Shown here: in pieces, positions 16,576 through 26,310 of the stretch
Position numbering within the stretch: the first letter of the stretch is position 1
Layout: every line of letters starts with the position of its first letter
Origin: CAZSDW01 sp964605705
GTDB taxonomy: Bacteria; Fidelibacterota; UBA2242
Direction: 5' to 3'
DNA length: 64,000 bases
Assembly (NCBI GenBank): GCA_964605705.1
Contig: CAZSDW010000005.1
Span: forward strand, 53,827 to 117,826
Translations under genes and position numbers: made by a program
Notes under the pieces: model-generated
Told to the model about the DNA's origin: nothing
Seen by the model: only the letters and a program-made list of their open reading frames with translations
The model's database searches: none

Positions 16576-18387
16576 GTGAAAAATCAAAAAGATACAAAGG
16601 AATTGTTGGAGTACCTGCGTTGGGTGGCTGAACGCGTATCCCGGAGCAAATTTGGCAGTCCGGATAAAATATTTGAATTAGCCCGCCTTGGTAAATATCC
16701 CGATTATATTGTCGATTTAGCCGAATCTTTTGGGATGATGATTGTCAAGGTTGAGGCACGGGAATTCGGGCTTGAAAAAAACCTCCAGGAAATGAAAGAT
16801 TTAAATCAAAAGCTAAATGATGAAATCGAGCAAAAAATAAAATTTGAAGAAGCCTTAATTGAAAGTGAGACGAAATACCGTTCTCTTATTGAGAATACCC
16901 AGGATGGGATATTTATTTTACAGAATAAAAAAATCGCTTATCATAATAGTCGGTTCACGGAAATTTTAGGCTTTGATCCAGCCACCGATTTGACCAATAA
17001 AACCCTCTCTGATTTTATCAATCAGGATAGTTTAAAAATTATTTTTAAGCATGTTAATCGTCTTCTCAACAACGATTCAAAGTATGAACACTTTATCCTG
17101 AATATCCTGCTGGAAAATCATGATTTAGTCAACCTGGATTGCTTAAGCAGTCGGATTCAATTTAACAATAAAGCTGCCACTCAACATACAATTCGGGATA
17201 TTTCGCAACATCTGAGATTGGAAAAGGAGTTGCAAAGAGCTCAAAAATTGGAATCATTGGGACGCCTGTCCGGTGGGATTGCCCATAATTTCAATAATAT
17301 TCTTTCCGTTATTAATGGATACTCGGAGATTTTATTAAAAGAACGGATGTTACCTCAAAAGTGCCAACCGTATCTTGAAGAGATAAATAATGCCGGCAAA
17401 CAGGCTGTGGCATTGGTTCATCAGCTACTGACCTTTGGTAAGCAGCAAATTGGTAAGTTGGAGTATATTTCTCTCAATAAAAAAATCATTGAGTTGATCC
17501 AAATGGTGCAATACCTGATTGGTGAGAATATCGAGATCAGCACCAATCTATGCCCCGGTGAAATAATAATAAAAAGCTTCTCCGGGCAAATCGAGCAGAT
17601 ATTATTAAACCTGGTTTTAAATGCAAGAGATGCTATAAAAGCATTACCTGATTCCGTCAAAGTGCGAAAAATTACCGTCAGTACCGTAGCTCAGGTTCCG
17701 ATTGAACAATTTCAAAGGTTTAATATTGAGGGTGATGTTTCGCAATATGCACTATTTACCGTATCGGATACCGGTGTCGGGATATCCGATGAGAAAAATC
17801 ATGAAATATTTGAACCGTTTTATACAACAAAAGGGGGTCATGAAGGGATCGGTATTGGTTTGTCTTCGGTTTATGGAATGGTAAGCCAAAATAACGGTTA
17901 CATTCGATTTAGTAGCCGATCTGAAGAGGAAACCATATTTTATATATACTGGCCGAAAGCCGATCTGTCTTCACTGAGTGCACTTGAATCCCAACAAACA
18001 TTGGCGACACTACAAGGGGGAGAATCCATATTGCTTGTCGAGGATCAGGAAAGCGTGCGCAAAGTGGTGAATATTGTCTTGGAGTCTCTGGGATATAAAG
18101 TCACTGCCGTCGCTTCCGGTGAGGATGCCCTGGCATTATTAAGAGAAAAAGGAACGGAAATTAACTTAGTGCTCAGTGATATTATTTTACAAAAAATGAG
18201 TGGAAAAGATCTTGTCAACAGTATTAAAAGTATAAATCCCGATATGAAAATTATCCTCATGTCCGGCTACTCCCATGACGATTTAAACCTTGATCAGCTG
18301 CTTGGAAAAAATGTTCGATTTATCTATAAGCCGTTTACCAAAGAAAAAATCGCCAGACATATAAAAGAAATATTATTGAGCAAGTAA
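16576..18387 (+). CDS. PAS hybrid histidine kinase with C-terminal receiver
   Basis: 603 aa, GTG start (no ATG near). Residues 1-90 are helical and unassigned, PAS about 95-210 (YRSLIENTQDGIFIL). HisKA has GGIAHNFNNILSVINGY with His near 237; HATPase has NLVLNARDAI, SDTGVGIS and GIGIGLSSV, so it is catalytically complete. The receiver (485-603) has LVEDQ, D near 535 in VLSDIIL and YKPF. No membrane helices. Third gene of the signalling cluster, and a natural phosphodonor for the degenerate protein upstream. Confidence 0.9.
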   Translation: MKNQKDTKELLEYLRWVAERVSRSKFGSPDKIFELARLGKYPDYIVDLAESFGMMIVKVEAREFGLEKNLQEMKDLNQKLNDEIEQKIKFEEALIESETKYRSLIENTQDGIFILQNKKIAYHNSRFTEILGFDPATDLTNKTLSDFINQDSLKIIFKHVNRLLNNDSKYEHFILNILLENHDLVNLDCLSSRIQFNNKAATQHTIRDISQHLRLEKELQRAQKLESLGRLSGGIAHNFNNILSVINGYSEILLKERMLPQKCQPYLEEINNAGKQAVALVHQLLTFGKQQIGKLEYISLNKKIIELIQMVQYLIGENIEISTNLCPGEIIIKSFSGQIEQILLNLVLNARDAIKALPDSVKVRKITVSTVAQVPIEQFQRFNIEGDVSQYALFTVSDTGVGISDEKNHEIFEPFYTTKGGHEGIGIGLSSVYGMVSQNNGYIRFSSRSEEETIFYIYWPKADLSSLSALESQQTLATLQGGESILLVEDQESVRKVVNIVLESLGYKVTAVASGEDALALLREKGTEINLVLSDIILQKMSGKDLVNSIKSINPDMKIILMSGYSHDDLNLDQLLGKNVRFIYKPFTKEKIARHIKEILLSK

Positions 18388-18420
18388 ATCCCAGTTCCTG
18401 GATAACGTTGCTTTATTGGA

Positions 18421-18453
18421 AAAAAATCCTCCGGCAGGAATACCGGAGGATTT
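18421..18453. terminator. Bidirectional terminator between convergent genes
   Basis: AAATCCTCCGG (18424-18434) pairs perfectly with CCGGAGGATTT (18443-18453). An A run precedes the left arm, which is a T run for minus-strand transcripts arriving from the FGE-fold gene. Confidence 0.85.
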
Positions 18454-18479
18454 ATATCTTGAAAGGTTTTTATTGGAGA

Positions 18480-20264
18480 TTATTTCTTCAGTACACAGCG
18501 GAATCCGATAGCCGAACCGTATTTACCAGAGTTGCTCTGTGGATCCATCCAGTAGCGATACCAGGTGGACAGACTCTCTAAATTGGCTTTTACACCCTTG
18601 GATTCATGGTAGCTGCCACCTTTGATAACCCGAAAGGATCGGAAATTTCCACCGAACCAGGAATTGGTCCATTCCCAGACATTGCCTGCCATATCGTAAG
18701 CTCCATAGGGGCTTGGGCTGTTTAAGGTATTATTTTCACCATTGTATTTTCCGACCGGGGTGGTCGAGGAAGAGAATCCCCGTTCCATACATCCGGCAAT
18801 GTTGGCGTTATGACAGTCGATAGCATTGCCCCACGGAAAGTCATAGCCGGTATGACCACGGGCAGCTTTTTCCCATTCCTGCTCGGTGGGTAATTCGAGA
18901 CCATACCATTTTGCAAATGCATAGGCGCCAAACCAGGACACATCACCGATCGGATGCTCCATAAATTCATCACTTTCAAGGACGAAGTACTCTTTTTCAG
19001 CATCGAATAAAATATCGCCGATTTCTTTTTTCTTTTCCTTAACGTCAATGAATTTATACTCGCCCGCCGGTTTGAACTCATCACCCTCATAATGACCATA
19101 GCCGTTTTTATCAATTTCATTGCGACAGTACGCCTGGTTCATAAAATTAAGATACTGTCGGCAGGTAACCGGATATTTCATTATTTCATAATCGTAGATG
19201 ATTTTTTCGATCATATTGTCACGACCGGCTGTGTATTCACCAGCCGCGACTTTGACAAATTGGGTAACCTCGGGGTCATTGGTATGAAATTCCATTGGGG
19301 TGCTCCATTCGCCAAAAATATTCCCCTTGTTTTTAGGGCGAACCGACCACTGATGCCAGCCTTCCGGTAATCCTGATACGACCGTAAACGTATCCTTGAC
19401 CATTTTGCTGTATTCGATAAAATCCGGATTTATTGACGTGACAACTTTGACTTCATAAACACTGGCAAATTTTGACTGGTTCCAGACCAGACGCGGGGTT
19501 TCGGAACTTTTGTAATAAAATTTGTCTTTCGGTCCGACCAAAACCGGAGGCAAGGGTGCTTCAATCGAAAATTCCCAGAACACACTCCATTCACTCCACT
19601 TTTCCGCCGGGTTTTTCGAAGTAACTGCCCAATAATAGTGTCCAATCGTGAGAGGCTCGGTGATCAGGAACGTATCAGTAACTGTGTAAGTGGCAAATAT
19701 ATTGGTAAAATCCCGGTCTTTCGCGATGGCAATGGTGTAGTTGTTAGCGCCGTATAACGATTTCCAGCGCAGAATGATTTGACTCTTACTTTGAATGATC
19801 ATCCCGTTGGTCGGTTGTAAAAGGTACGGTGATGTAAATGCTGATTCCAGCACAGTGACCTGGACGGCTTCGGTACTGGCACTGTTTTCGGAATTATCCG
19901 TTGCTACGGCGGAGATACGGTGAATCATTCCATCTGCCCAGAATCCCAGGTTCAGGATGGTTTCGTAGGGCGGATTATAGACTTCTTCGACCAATTCACC
20001 ATCGATAAAAAAGGCAACTTTCATGATGCCCTGGTTATCCTTAACCGAGACGCTGATCCGCATGGGACCGGTGGCAGTGGCGCCGTCTTCCGGTAAAAGC
20101 AATTTTATTTTGGGCGGTTTGGTATCAGGTTTTGGTCCCGCAAATGACACGGCAGAAAAACCCAGATTGATGATAATTATACCAATTAAAATCCAGGATA
20201 ACCTGGTTAATTGAGAAAAATTCCTGGCAAGGGTAACCGGTCTATTTTTTACAATACGATTCAT
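18480..20264 (-). CDS. Exported Ig/FN3-like protein with C-terminal FGE-sulfatase fold
   Basis: 594 aa. An N-terminal hydrophobic segment ending VSFAG is a signal peptide. Residues about 45-130 are a bacterial Ig-like domain (PPKIKLLLPEDGATATG, DNQGIMKVAFFIDG), followed by two fibronectin-like modules. From about 345 it is an FGE/SUMF1 C-type-lectin-like fold (AAGEYTAGRD, VTCRQYLNFMN, PIGDVSW, LPTEQEWEKAARG, DMAGNVWEWT, RVIKGGSYHE, GFRC). The catalytic Cys pair of true formylglycine enzymes is not present after GGSY, so it probably binds rather than oxidises. The start at 20264 is taken because AGAGGGG lies 9 bases upstream. Confidence 0.85.
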   Translation of the reverse strand: MNRIVKNRPVTLARNFSQLTRLSWILIGIIIINLGFSAVSFAGPKPDTKPPKIKLLLPEDGATATGPMRISVSVKDNQGIMKVAFFIDGELVEEVYNPPYETILNLGFWADGMIHRISAVATDNSENSASTEAVQVTVLESAFTSPYLLQPTNGMIIQSKSQIILRWKSLYGANNYTIAIAKDRDFTNIFATYTVTDTFLITEPLTIGHYYWAVTSKNPAEKWSEWSVFWEFSIEAPLPPVLVGPKDKFYYKSSETPRLVWNQSKFASVYEVKVVTSINPDFIEYSKMVKDTFTVVSGLPEGWHQWSVRPKNKGNIFGEWSTPMEFHTNDPEVTQFVKVAAGEYTAGRDNMIEKIIYDYEIMKYPVTCRQYLNFMNQAYCRNEIDKNGYGHYEGDEFKPAGEYKFIDVKEKKKEIGDILFDAEKEYFVLESDEFMEHPIGDVSWFGAYAFAKWYGLELPTEQEWEKAARGHTGYDFPWGNAIDCHNANIAGCMERGFSSSTTPVGKYNGENNTLNSPSPYGAYDMAGNVWEWTNSWFGGNFRSFRVIKGGSYHESKGVKANLESLSTWYRYWMDPQSNSGKYGSAIGFRCVLKK

Positions 20265-20602
20265 AATGCTGTTCCCCTCTATAATCACATTGTCTTATCA
20301 TGGTTATTTTCTATGTGTGGAATATAACGTATGTTTCTTAATCTTTCAATAAAATGATATACATAATCGGGACTTTGTGGAACATTCGTTGCAAATCAAA
20401 ATCCATCAGATTAGCTTGTTATCCGATAAATCCAATAAATAGAATGTTCAATGAAGCAGATAATATCCGATTGAACATTTTAAAATCAGGTGTGAATTTC
20501 TCAATGTCCGGTATCCTGTTATAGCCGGAGCAATGACCTGGGTCAGTGATCTAACACCGGTTGCCGCGGTATCAGACGACGGCTGGATAGAATCGACAAC
20601 AG
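20265..20602. other. Intergenic region between patatin gene and FGE-fold gene
   Basis: 338 bases without a gene. It holds an inverted repeat AATGTTCAAT/ATTGAACATT (20443-20452, 20470-20479) and the 11-base palindrome TTATCCGATAA (20419-20429). No clear promoter could be assigned. Confidence 0.5.
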
Positions 20603-22762
20603 TTAAAAGAGATGACCGATGGACAAATACAAAATTGATCGGTTAGCGAAATTGTATCCGTAATCCAGAGAAATAGGTCCCAAAGGAGTCGGTACAAGAA
20701 TACCGGCACGAGCTCCGATTACCATATCTTTCCAGTTAAATTCATCAAAACTATCCCACACATTTCCCGTCATTGCCTGAAACTGGAGGTAGCTGCCGGT
20801 CGTCAATGGTACCCGGTAACCGACTCCCAACGCCAGGTAAACAGTTCCCCAGAATTCATCCTGATGATACCCTGGCAGGGATCGAAAACCGCCCAGTCGG
20901 AATCGTTCAAAATGTGATAACGCTTTCGATAAATAGCCAAAATTGATATGAGTCGAAAAAGTATGCTTATCGTCGTAGGTCTCATAGACGGTTGAGTTGA
21001 CTGAGATTCGGTCGAATTGTTTGAGATCATCTTTGCTGATGACATGTTCATAGAGGATATTGTTATTTCTGCCCCGGGTCGGAATATCGGGATCGTCTGT
21101 ATTTTCAACCAGAATCCGACATTGCAGGCTGCCGGTGACATACTTATTATCGGTAATCGGATAAAGGGTATAGCTGTCATTTTCATAGATTCGGGTGTTC
21201 AATAGTTTAAAACCAATCGAGCTGAGACCCACCCGGCGCACTTGAACACCGGCGTTAAATTCAAAGCCCGAACGATAATATTCACCATAGCCTATCCGTT
21301 TGCCTGCTTCATATAGCGGAACACTTTCAAACAGGTGATACAGCGATGAATAACCGGTGAACGTCGTTGTGAGGATTCTTGTCGTACGCGCATCCCATTC
21401 CAGCCTGCGGTGCAGGTCACTCACAATTAATGAGATTTGATTGTCGATTCCCAATCCAAAGAGATTATGATTGTTGGCAGCAATAAAAGCACTGGCTTTG
21501 CGTTCGCTGTCATAACGGGTACCAAAGGAAAACAGAGTGTTTTCTTCCTCTTCAACTTCGATAACGATATCCGTTGAGTCCTTGGATTGATTCTCGAAGG
21601 AAATAAAGACTGTTTGAAAAAGTCCGGTGCTGAACAGGTTTTTTAAACTGCGTTGGGCATATGCCGAATTCCAGCGTTCGTTTTCTTTTACCAATAATTC
21701 ACGCTTTATGACATACGGACGGGTTTTCTGATTGCCCCGGATTTTAATTGAACGAATATAAGAATTGTTCAGGCGGGAAATGGTTTTTGGTAAATACTCG
21801 GAGTTCCATTTGCTTGAATCGGAATAAGTCCGGATTTCGTCCAGAAAAGGAAGGGTGGCTTGATATCCGCGGCTGATCAGAGAATCGATATCCTTGAAAT
21901 CACCGGATGAGTACTCCTCTATTCGGGGATGGATCAGAACATCCGACAGGTACAGATTCCGGGTATCGGTAAGGTATGCCATCGTGTTCATTGCCTGGTT
22001 AAAATAGGAAATCAGATCCATATTTTTCGGAATATTCGTGATTTTGCTGGTCACATCAACCGCAATGATAAATGTTGCTCCCATCTCGACAGCCACATCA
22101 CAGGGAACATTATTTGTCAATCCACCGTCCACAAGCATGAATGAATCCAGCGGCACCGGTGCCAGGATAATAGGGAAGGAGGAACTGCCGGCGATGGATT
22201 TGCTGAGACTACCTTTTTTGAGAACCACCGGTTGACCGGTGATAATATCGGTAGCAACCGCCCGGAACGGAATCATCAGGCTGTCAAAATCGCCACCGGA
22301 TGCGTATTCAGGATAACTCATCACCTGAAAGATTCGTTCCTGTAATTTTTGAGTCGGAAGCAGGTTCATCGGAAAAATGACATTGAAATTTTCATCGAAT
22401 TTCAGGGAAAACAATTCCGGAAGTTCCATGATTTTCTGGGAAACAAACTCAATTTCACGATAGGGATTTGGTAAAAAAAGTTTATTCCATTGGGTGTGAC
22501 GGATATAATTTTCGATATCTTCCGATCGGTTGCCGGCAGCGTAGAGTCCGCCGATCAATGCTCCCATACTGGTACCAATGATCATATCGGGATAAAAGCC
22601 GATCTCTTCCAGAGCCCGGATAACTCCCACATGGGCAAATCCCCGCGCTCCACCGCCACTGAGAACCAGGGCAGTTTTCGGTTTTTCTTCTGAATATCCT
22701 GTGGCAAGCATCAGCAGCAAAACCAGCAGGAAGACAGTTATCCGGTTCAGTCTGATTTTCAT
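20603..22762 (-). CDS. Patatin-like phospholipase with POTRA and outer-membrane barrel
   Basis: 719 aa. Signal peptide at residues 1-22. Patatin domain about 29-300: the oxyanion loop GGGARG, the nucleophile elbow GTSMG (Ser near 65), and the DGG motif VDGGLTNNVP. A POTRA-like domain follows (IKIRGNQKTRPYVIKREL), then a C-terminal bacterial surface antigen/BamA-like barrel ending in IGHLF with a terminal Phe. This is the PlpD-like type Vd autotransporter layout, in which the lipase is carried to the surface by its own barrel. Divergent from the DUF502 gene, 99 bases away. Confidence 0.92.
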   Translation of the reverse strand: MKIRLNRITVFLLVLLLMLATGYSEEKPKTALVLSGGGARGFAHVGVIRALEEIGFYPDMIIGTSMGALIGGLYAAGNRSEDIENYIRHTQWNKLFLPNPYREIEFVSQKIMELPELFSLKFDENFNVIFPMNLLPTQKLQERIFQVMSYPEYASGGDFDSLMIPFRAVATDIITGQPVVLKKGSLSKSIAGSSSFPIILAPVPLDSFMLVDGGLTNNVPCDVAVEMGATFIIAVDVTSKITNIPKNMDLISYFNQAMNTMAYLTDTRNLYLSDVLIHPRIEEYSSGDFKDIDSLISRGYQATLPFLDEIRTYSDSSKWNSEYLPKTISRLNNSYIRSIKIRGNQKTRPYVIKRELLVKENERWNSAYAQRSLKNLFSTGLFQTVFISFENQSKDSTDIVIEVEEEENTLFSFGTRYDSERKASAFIAANNHNLFGLGIDNQISLIVSDLHRRLEWDARTTRILTTTFTGYSSLYHLFESVPLYEAGKRIGYGEYYRSGFEFNAGVQVRRVGLSSIGFKLLNTRIYENDSYTLYPITDNKYVTGSLQCRILVENTDDPDIPTRGRNNNILYEHVISKDDLKQFDRISVNSTVYETYDDKHTFSTHINFGYLSKALSHFERFRLGGFRSLPGYHQDEFWGTVYLALGVGYRVPLTTGSYLQFQAMTGNVWDSFDEFNWKDMVIGARAGILVPTPLGPISLDYGYNFANRSILYLSIGHLF

Positions 22763-22861
22763 GCTAAAAACTATTAAATTGATGCCGATTTACCAACGAA
22801 ATAGTGTAAATTAGGATGAATAAAGAAAAGACCGATTTGTCAAGAATAAGGAAAAGATTGT

Positions 22862-23515
22862 ATGAATCATCATAAAATTTGGACACCGGTGCGGACGAAT
22901 ATCCGCAATAAATTAGTTGCCGGAACCCTGGCGCTAATCCCGATTGTGGTGACGTATTTTTTTCTGAAAGCGTTCATTGGATTTTTTGATAGGATGGTCA
23001 GCCCGATCTTAGATCCGCTTATCGGATTTCACATTCCGGGATTGGGATTAATCATCTCGTTACTGGCAATCTATTTTCTGGGATTGTTACTTACGAATAT
23101 CTTGGGGCGCAGTCTTTTGACTTTATTTGAAAAGTGGTTGAATTACATTCCATTGGTACGAACTGTTTATCAAACCACCAAGCAGGTTGCCAGTGCATTC
23201 AACATCAAGCAGACAGGTTTTGAACGGGTTGTCTTTGTCGAATACCCGCGCAGCGGTGCCTGGACATTGGGCTTTGTCACTGGGCAATCAAAAGGTAAAG
23301 ACGGGACTGTTTTTCTGCATCTGTTTTTGCCGACGACGCCCAATCCGACTTCCGGCTGGGCGCTGTTTGTACCCGAAGAAGATATCATTCCTTCGGAAAT
23401 GAGTATTGAACAGGGACTGAAAGCGCTGATTTCCGGTGGCGCCGTGGCGCCTGCAGTGACAAATCTCCATAGCAGAACTCATAATAAGAGTTCTTTGCAA
23501 AACTCACAAAAATAA
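22862..23515 (+). CDS. DUF502 family inner-membrane protein
   Basis: 217 aa. Two membrane segments at about 18-45 (LVAGTLALIPIVVTYFFLKAFI) and 60-85 (GLGLIISLLAIYFLGLLL), each followed by the family's conserved polar patches: PLVRTVYQTTKQV, then the soluble domain with EYPRSGAWTLGFVTG, LPTTPNPTSGW and VPEEDI. Function is unknown for the family. A ribosome site AAGGAAAAG lies before the ATG. Confidence 0.88.
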   Translation: MNHHKIWTPVRTNIRNKLVAGTLALIPIVVTYFFLKAFIGFFDRMVSPILDPLIGFHIPGLGLIISLLAIYFLGLLLTNILGRSLLTLFEKWLNYIPLVRTVYQTTKQVASAFNIKQTGFERVVFVEYPRSGAWTLGFVTGQSKGKDGTVFLHLFLPTTPNPTSGWALFVPEEDIIPSEMSIEQGLKALISGGAVAPAVTNLHSRTHNKSSLQNSQK

Positions 23516-23533
23516 ATCCCAAAATACCAGCAC

Positions 23534-23647
23534 CTCCAGAGGAGTCCTTTGGAACAAATAACAAATAAATGACAATGACCAAAACTTCCCATTTTTCTTA
23601 TCTCTGTTTGGTTATTCGGTTATTATCTCAGAGAGACTCCTATGGAG
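23534..23647. repeat. Imperfect inverted repeat in AT-rich intergenic region
   Basis: CTCCAGAGGAGTC (23534-23546) and GACTCCTATGGAG (23635-23647) are inverted copies differing at one base, and each arm can also fold on itself. The 279-base gap (23516-23794) holds no gene. It may be a decayed palindromic repeat of the REP/MITE kind; this cannot be confirmed from one copy. Confidence 0.35.
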
Positions 23648-23794
23648 TAATTTGAGAATTATTTGAGATTTGTAAATTGAAATTTGGTGCTTTTTGAAAA
23701 AGTATGGATTTTCCAAAGGTCTTAATAAATAACTTGGAATTTTTTATTTCAGGAATTAATCTCTGAGGCGATTCTAAGAAAAGAAAATGATTGC

Positions 23795-25582
23795 ATGAAA
23801 ATAAAATATTTAGATGGAAAACGATTCAATCGCGGGATCAAAGCCGGCGCAAAAAAGGTCTATGATAACCAGGATTACCTGAATGACATTAATGTGTTCC
23901 CGGTGCCCGATGCCGATACCGGATCAAATATGGCGTCCACACTCAAAATGGTGGTGGACGAGTTGGATGATAATTGTGAGTCCGTGGAATCCAGCAGCCG
24001 TAATATCGCCGATTCGGCTTTACGAGGCGCTCGCGGAAACAGTGGTGTCATTTTAGCCCAATTCTTCCAGGGATTATCCAATGGATTGGAAGAACGCATA
24101 AAAATCACTACCGAGCAGTTCGGCAAGGCTGTACGACAGGCGAAAGAGGCAGCCTACGAAGCATTAAGTTATCCCAAAGAGGGGACGATTTTAACCGTTA
24201 TGCATGATTGGGCTGAGAACATATATCAGAACAGTAAGAAACTTGTCGATTTTCATGATCTTCTGCATCATGGACTGGAGGCAGCGAAACGCTCGCTGGA
24301 AAGTACCCGCACAAAGCTCGAATCACTCCGAAAAGCCAATGTCGTCGATTCCGGAGCTCAGGGCTTTGTTTACATTCTGGAAGGAATTACGGATTTTCTG
24401 AAAAGAGGTAAGATCAGGGAGATAAATGAAGCCGTTAAAATTGATACGATAAAAACAGTGGCGCACATCGATATTCGTCCGGAAGATATCAATTTCAGGT
24501 ACTGTACGGAATGTTTGATTGAAGGAAAGCAGATCGATCATAAAAGACTGCGGCACCTGATCGAAGAGTACGGTGATTCTATCGTGGTTGCCGGTTCAGA
24601 GTTTAGAACCCGGCTGCATATTCACAGTAATGAACCGGCGAAAGTTTTTGCAATTGCCCGACAGTATGGCGAATTATTGCAACAAAAAGCCGAGGATATG
24701 AAAAAGCAGTTTCAGATTTCCCATTTTCCCCATCCCAAAATTGCCCTGGTGGTGGATTCTGCCTGCGATTTGCCCCAGGAATTTCTGGACGAATATCAGA
24801 TTCACGTAGTACCGGTGCGGGTATCATTTGGAAACTCGACCTATATTGACAAAGTGACGATCACCCCTGAATATTTTTATGATATGCTCCTGACGGAGAA
24901 ACGACACCCCAAAACCTCGCAACCGCCACCTGCTGATTTCAGAAATCTGTACGCATTTCTGTTATCCCATTATGAATCCATTATTTCTATTCATATTCCC
25001 GAAGCCGCCAGTGGTACCTATCAGAATGCAGTTACGGCGGCGAAAGAATTTCCCGATCGAAAAATTTCAGTAATCGATGGAAAATCACTCTCCATCGGTT
25101 TTGGCTTTATTGCCGAAAAAGCTGCCCATCTGATTGCGGAGGGGAAAGCCCATGACGAAGTGGTCCGGGAAGTACTCGATTATATCGGTCAGACCCAGGT
25201 TTTTGTCAGTATTCCCAGCTTGAAATATCTTGTCCGGGGCGGACGAGTCAGTCCGGCAAAAGGATTGATCGCTAAAATCCTGAATATCAAACCAATCCTG
25301 CATCTGGATTCCCGGGGGATGCCGCAGCATTATTCCAAGAGTTTTTCCGATATGGGAGCGGTCAAAAAAGTGTTTAAAATAACGATGAATTTTATCAAGG
25401 ATAAAAAATCGGTGCGATTTACTGTTGCCCATGCGAATGATATCAAAAAAGCACACTATCTCGTCCAGCAATTAAAAAACGAATTTGGCGATATTCCGAT
25501 CAATATTCTTCCGGTATCTCCTGTTTTGGGAGCCCATGCCGGGAATGGTGCCGCCGCTATCGGGATTGCCTGGGAGAAATAA
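23795..25582 (+). CDS. Fatty acid kinase: FakA (DAK2) fused to FakB (DegV)
   Basis: 595 aa. Residues 1-200 are a DhaL/DAK2 kinase domain: NDINVFPVPDADTGSNM (Mg-ATP Asp cluster) and GARGNSGVILAQFF. Residues 225-310 match the FakA middle domain (CTECLIEG, RLHIHSNEPAKVF). From about 314 to the end there is a complete DegV domain: VVDSACDLP, KTSQPPPADF, and the Ser-binding IPEAASGTYQ loop that holds the fatty acid carboxylate in FakB. In Firmicutes, FakA and FakB are separate and together phosphorylate free fatty acids. Here they are one chain, and plsY, the enzyme that uses acyl-phosphate, begins at the very next base. Confidence 0.85.
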   Translation: MKIKYLDGKRFNRGIKAGAKKVYDNQDYLNDINVFPVPDADTGSNMASTLKMVVDELDDNCESVESSSRNIADSALRGARGNSGVILAQFFQGLSNGLEERIKITTEQFGKAVRQAKEAAYEALSYPKEGTILTVMHDWAENIYQNSKKLVDFHDLLHHGLEAAKRSLESTRTKLESLRKANVVDSGAQGFVYILEGITDFLKRGKIREINEAVKIDTIKTVAHIDIRPEDINFRYCTECLIEGKQIDHKRLRHLIEEYGDSIVVAGSEFRTRLHIHSNEPAKVFAIARQYGELLQQKAEDMKKQFQISHFPHPKIALVVDSACDLPQEFLDEYQIHVVPVRVSFGNSTYIDKVTITPEYFYDMLLTEKRHPKTSQPPPADFRNLYAFLLSHYESIISIHIPEAASGTYQNAVTAAKEFPDRKISVIDGKSLSIGFGFIAEKAAHLIAEGKAHDEVVREVLDYIGQTQVFVSIPSLKYLVRGGRVSPAKGLIAKILNIKPILHLDSRGMPQHYSKSFSDMGAVKKVFKITMNFIKDKKSVRFTVAHANDIKKAHYLVQQLKNEFGDIPINILPVSPVLGAHAGNGAAAIGIAWEK

Positions 25583-26239
25583 ATGATAAATTTAATTGTC
25601 ATTCTGGTACTGAGCTATCTGGCTGGTTCATTACCTACCAGTATCATTGTCGGAAAACTGACGAAGGGAATCGACATCCGGGACTATGGTTCCGGTAATG
25701 CGGGGGGAACGAATTCCTTTAGGGTTCTCGGATGGAAAGCCGGGCTCTTTGTCTCGCTGGTGGACATTGGCAAAGGGACTTTTGCGACACTGGTGATCTC
25801 GGGAATTCGATTTCAGAGTTTACCATTTGAAAATGCCTCAGCGGTCATGGTACTGGCGGGCGTCTGTGCAATTCTGGGGCATACCTTTACCATATTTGGC
25901 GGCTTCCGAGGAGGCAAAGGCGTCGCGACGGGCGCCGGTTTGCTTTTAGGGCTTTTCCCCTATGCATTTCTCATCTGTCTGCTGCTATTTGCCATGGTTC
26001 TGTTTTCCACAGGGCTGGTATCGGCATCATCAATTACGGCAGCGGTCAGTTTACCGATAGTCCTTTTCCTGTTTAAACAATTCACCGAGATGAACGTTGA
26101 TAATATCCTGATGGGCGTCAGTATTATCATCCCGTTGTTTATCATTTATACCCACCGGGCGAATATCAAGCGGCTGATTCACGGCGAAGAGAAACCATTT
26201 GAAAAGTTATTGATCTTCCGGAAGAAGTCGAAAAAATAA
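25583..26239 (+). CDS. plsY: Glycerol-3-phosphate acyltransferase PlsY
   Basis: 218 aa inner-membrane protein with five to six helices. The three PlsY signatures are present: SYLAGSLPTS, GSGNAGGTNSFRVLG and GGFRGGKGVATGAG. It transfers the acyl group from acyl-phosphate to glycerol-3-phosphate, the first step of phospholipid synthesis. The ATG abuts the stop of the FakA-FakB fusion (TAAATG), so they are translationally coupled. Confidence 0.95.
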   Translation: MINLIVILVLSYLAGSLPTSIIVGKLTKGIDIRDYGSGNAGGTNSFRVLGWKAGLFVSLVDIGKGTFATLVISGIRFQSLPFENASAVMVLAGVCAILGHTFTIFGGFRGGKGVATGAGLLLGLFPYAFLICLLLFAMVLFSTGLVSASSITAAVSLPIVLFLFKQFTEMNVDNILMGVSIIIPLFIIYTHRANIKRLIHGEEKPFEKLLIFRKKSKK

Positions 26240-26310
26240 AAATCTGTGGCTGTATCTGCGGCTTATTTAGTACAAACGTACGCCTTTATTGGATTATTAA
26301 AGAGGGCTAT

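Noticed and set aside
20419..20429. TTATCCGATAA read as a sigma-28 -10 box
   Set aside because: The -35 position is CCAT and no gene follows on that strand; better viewed as a palindrome.
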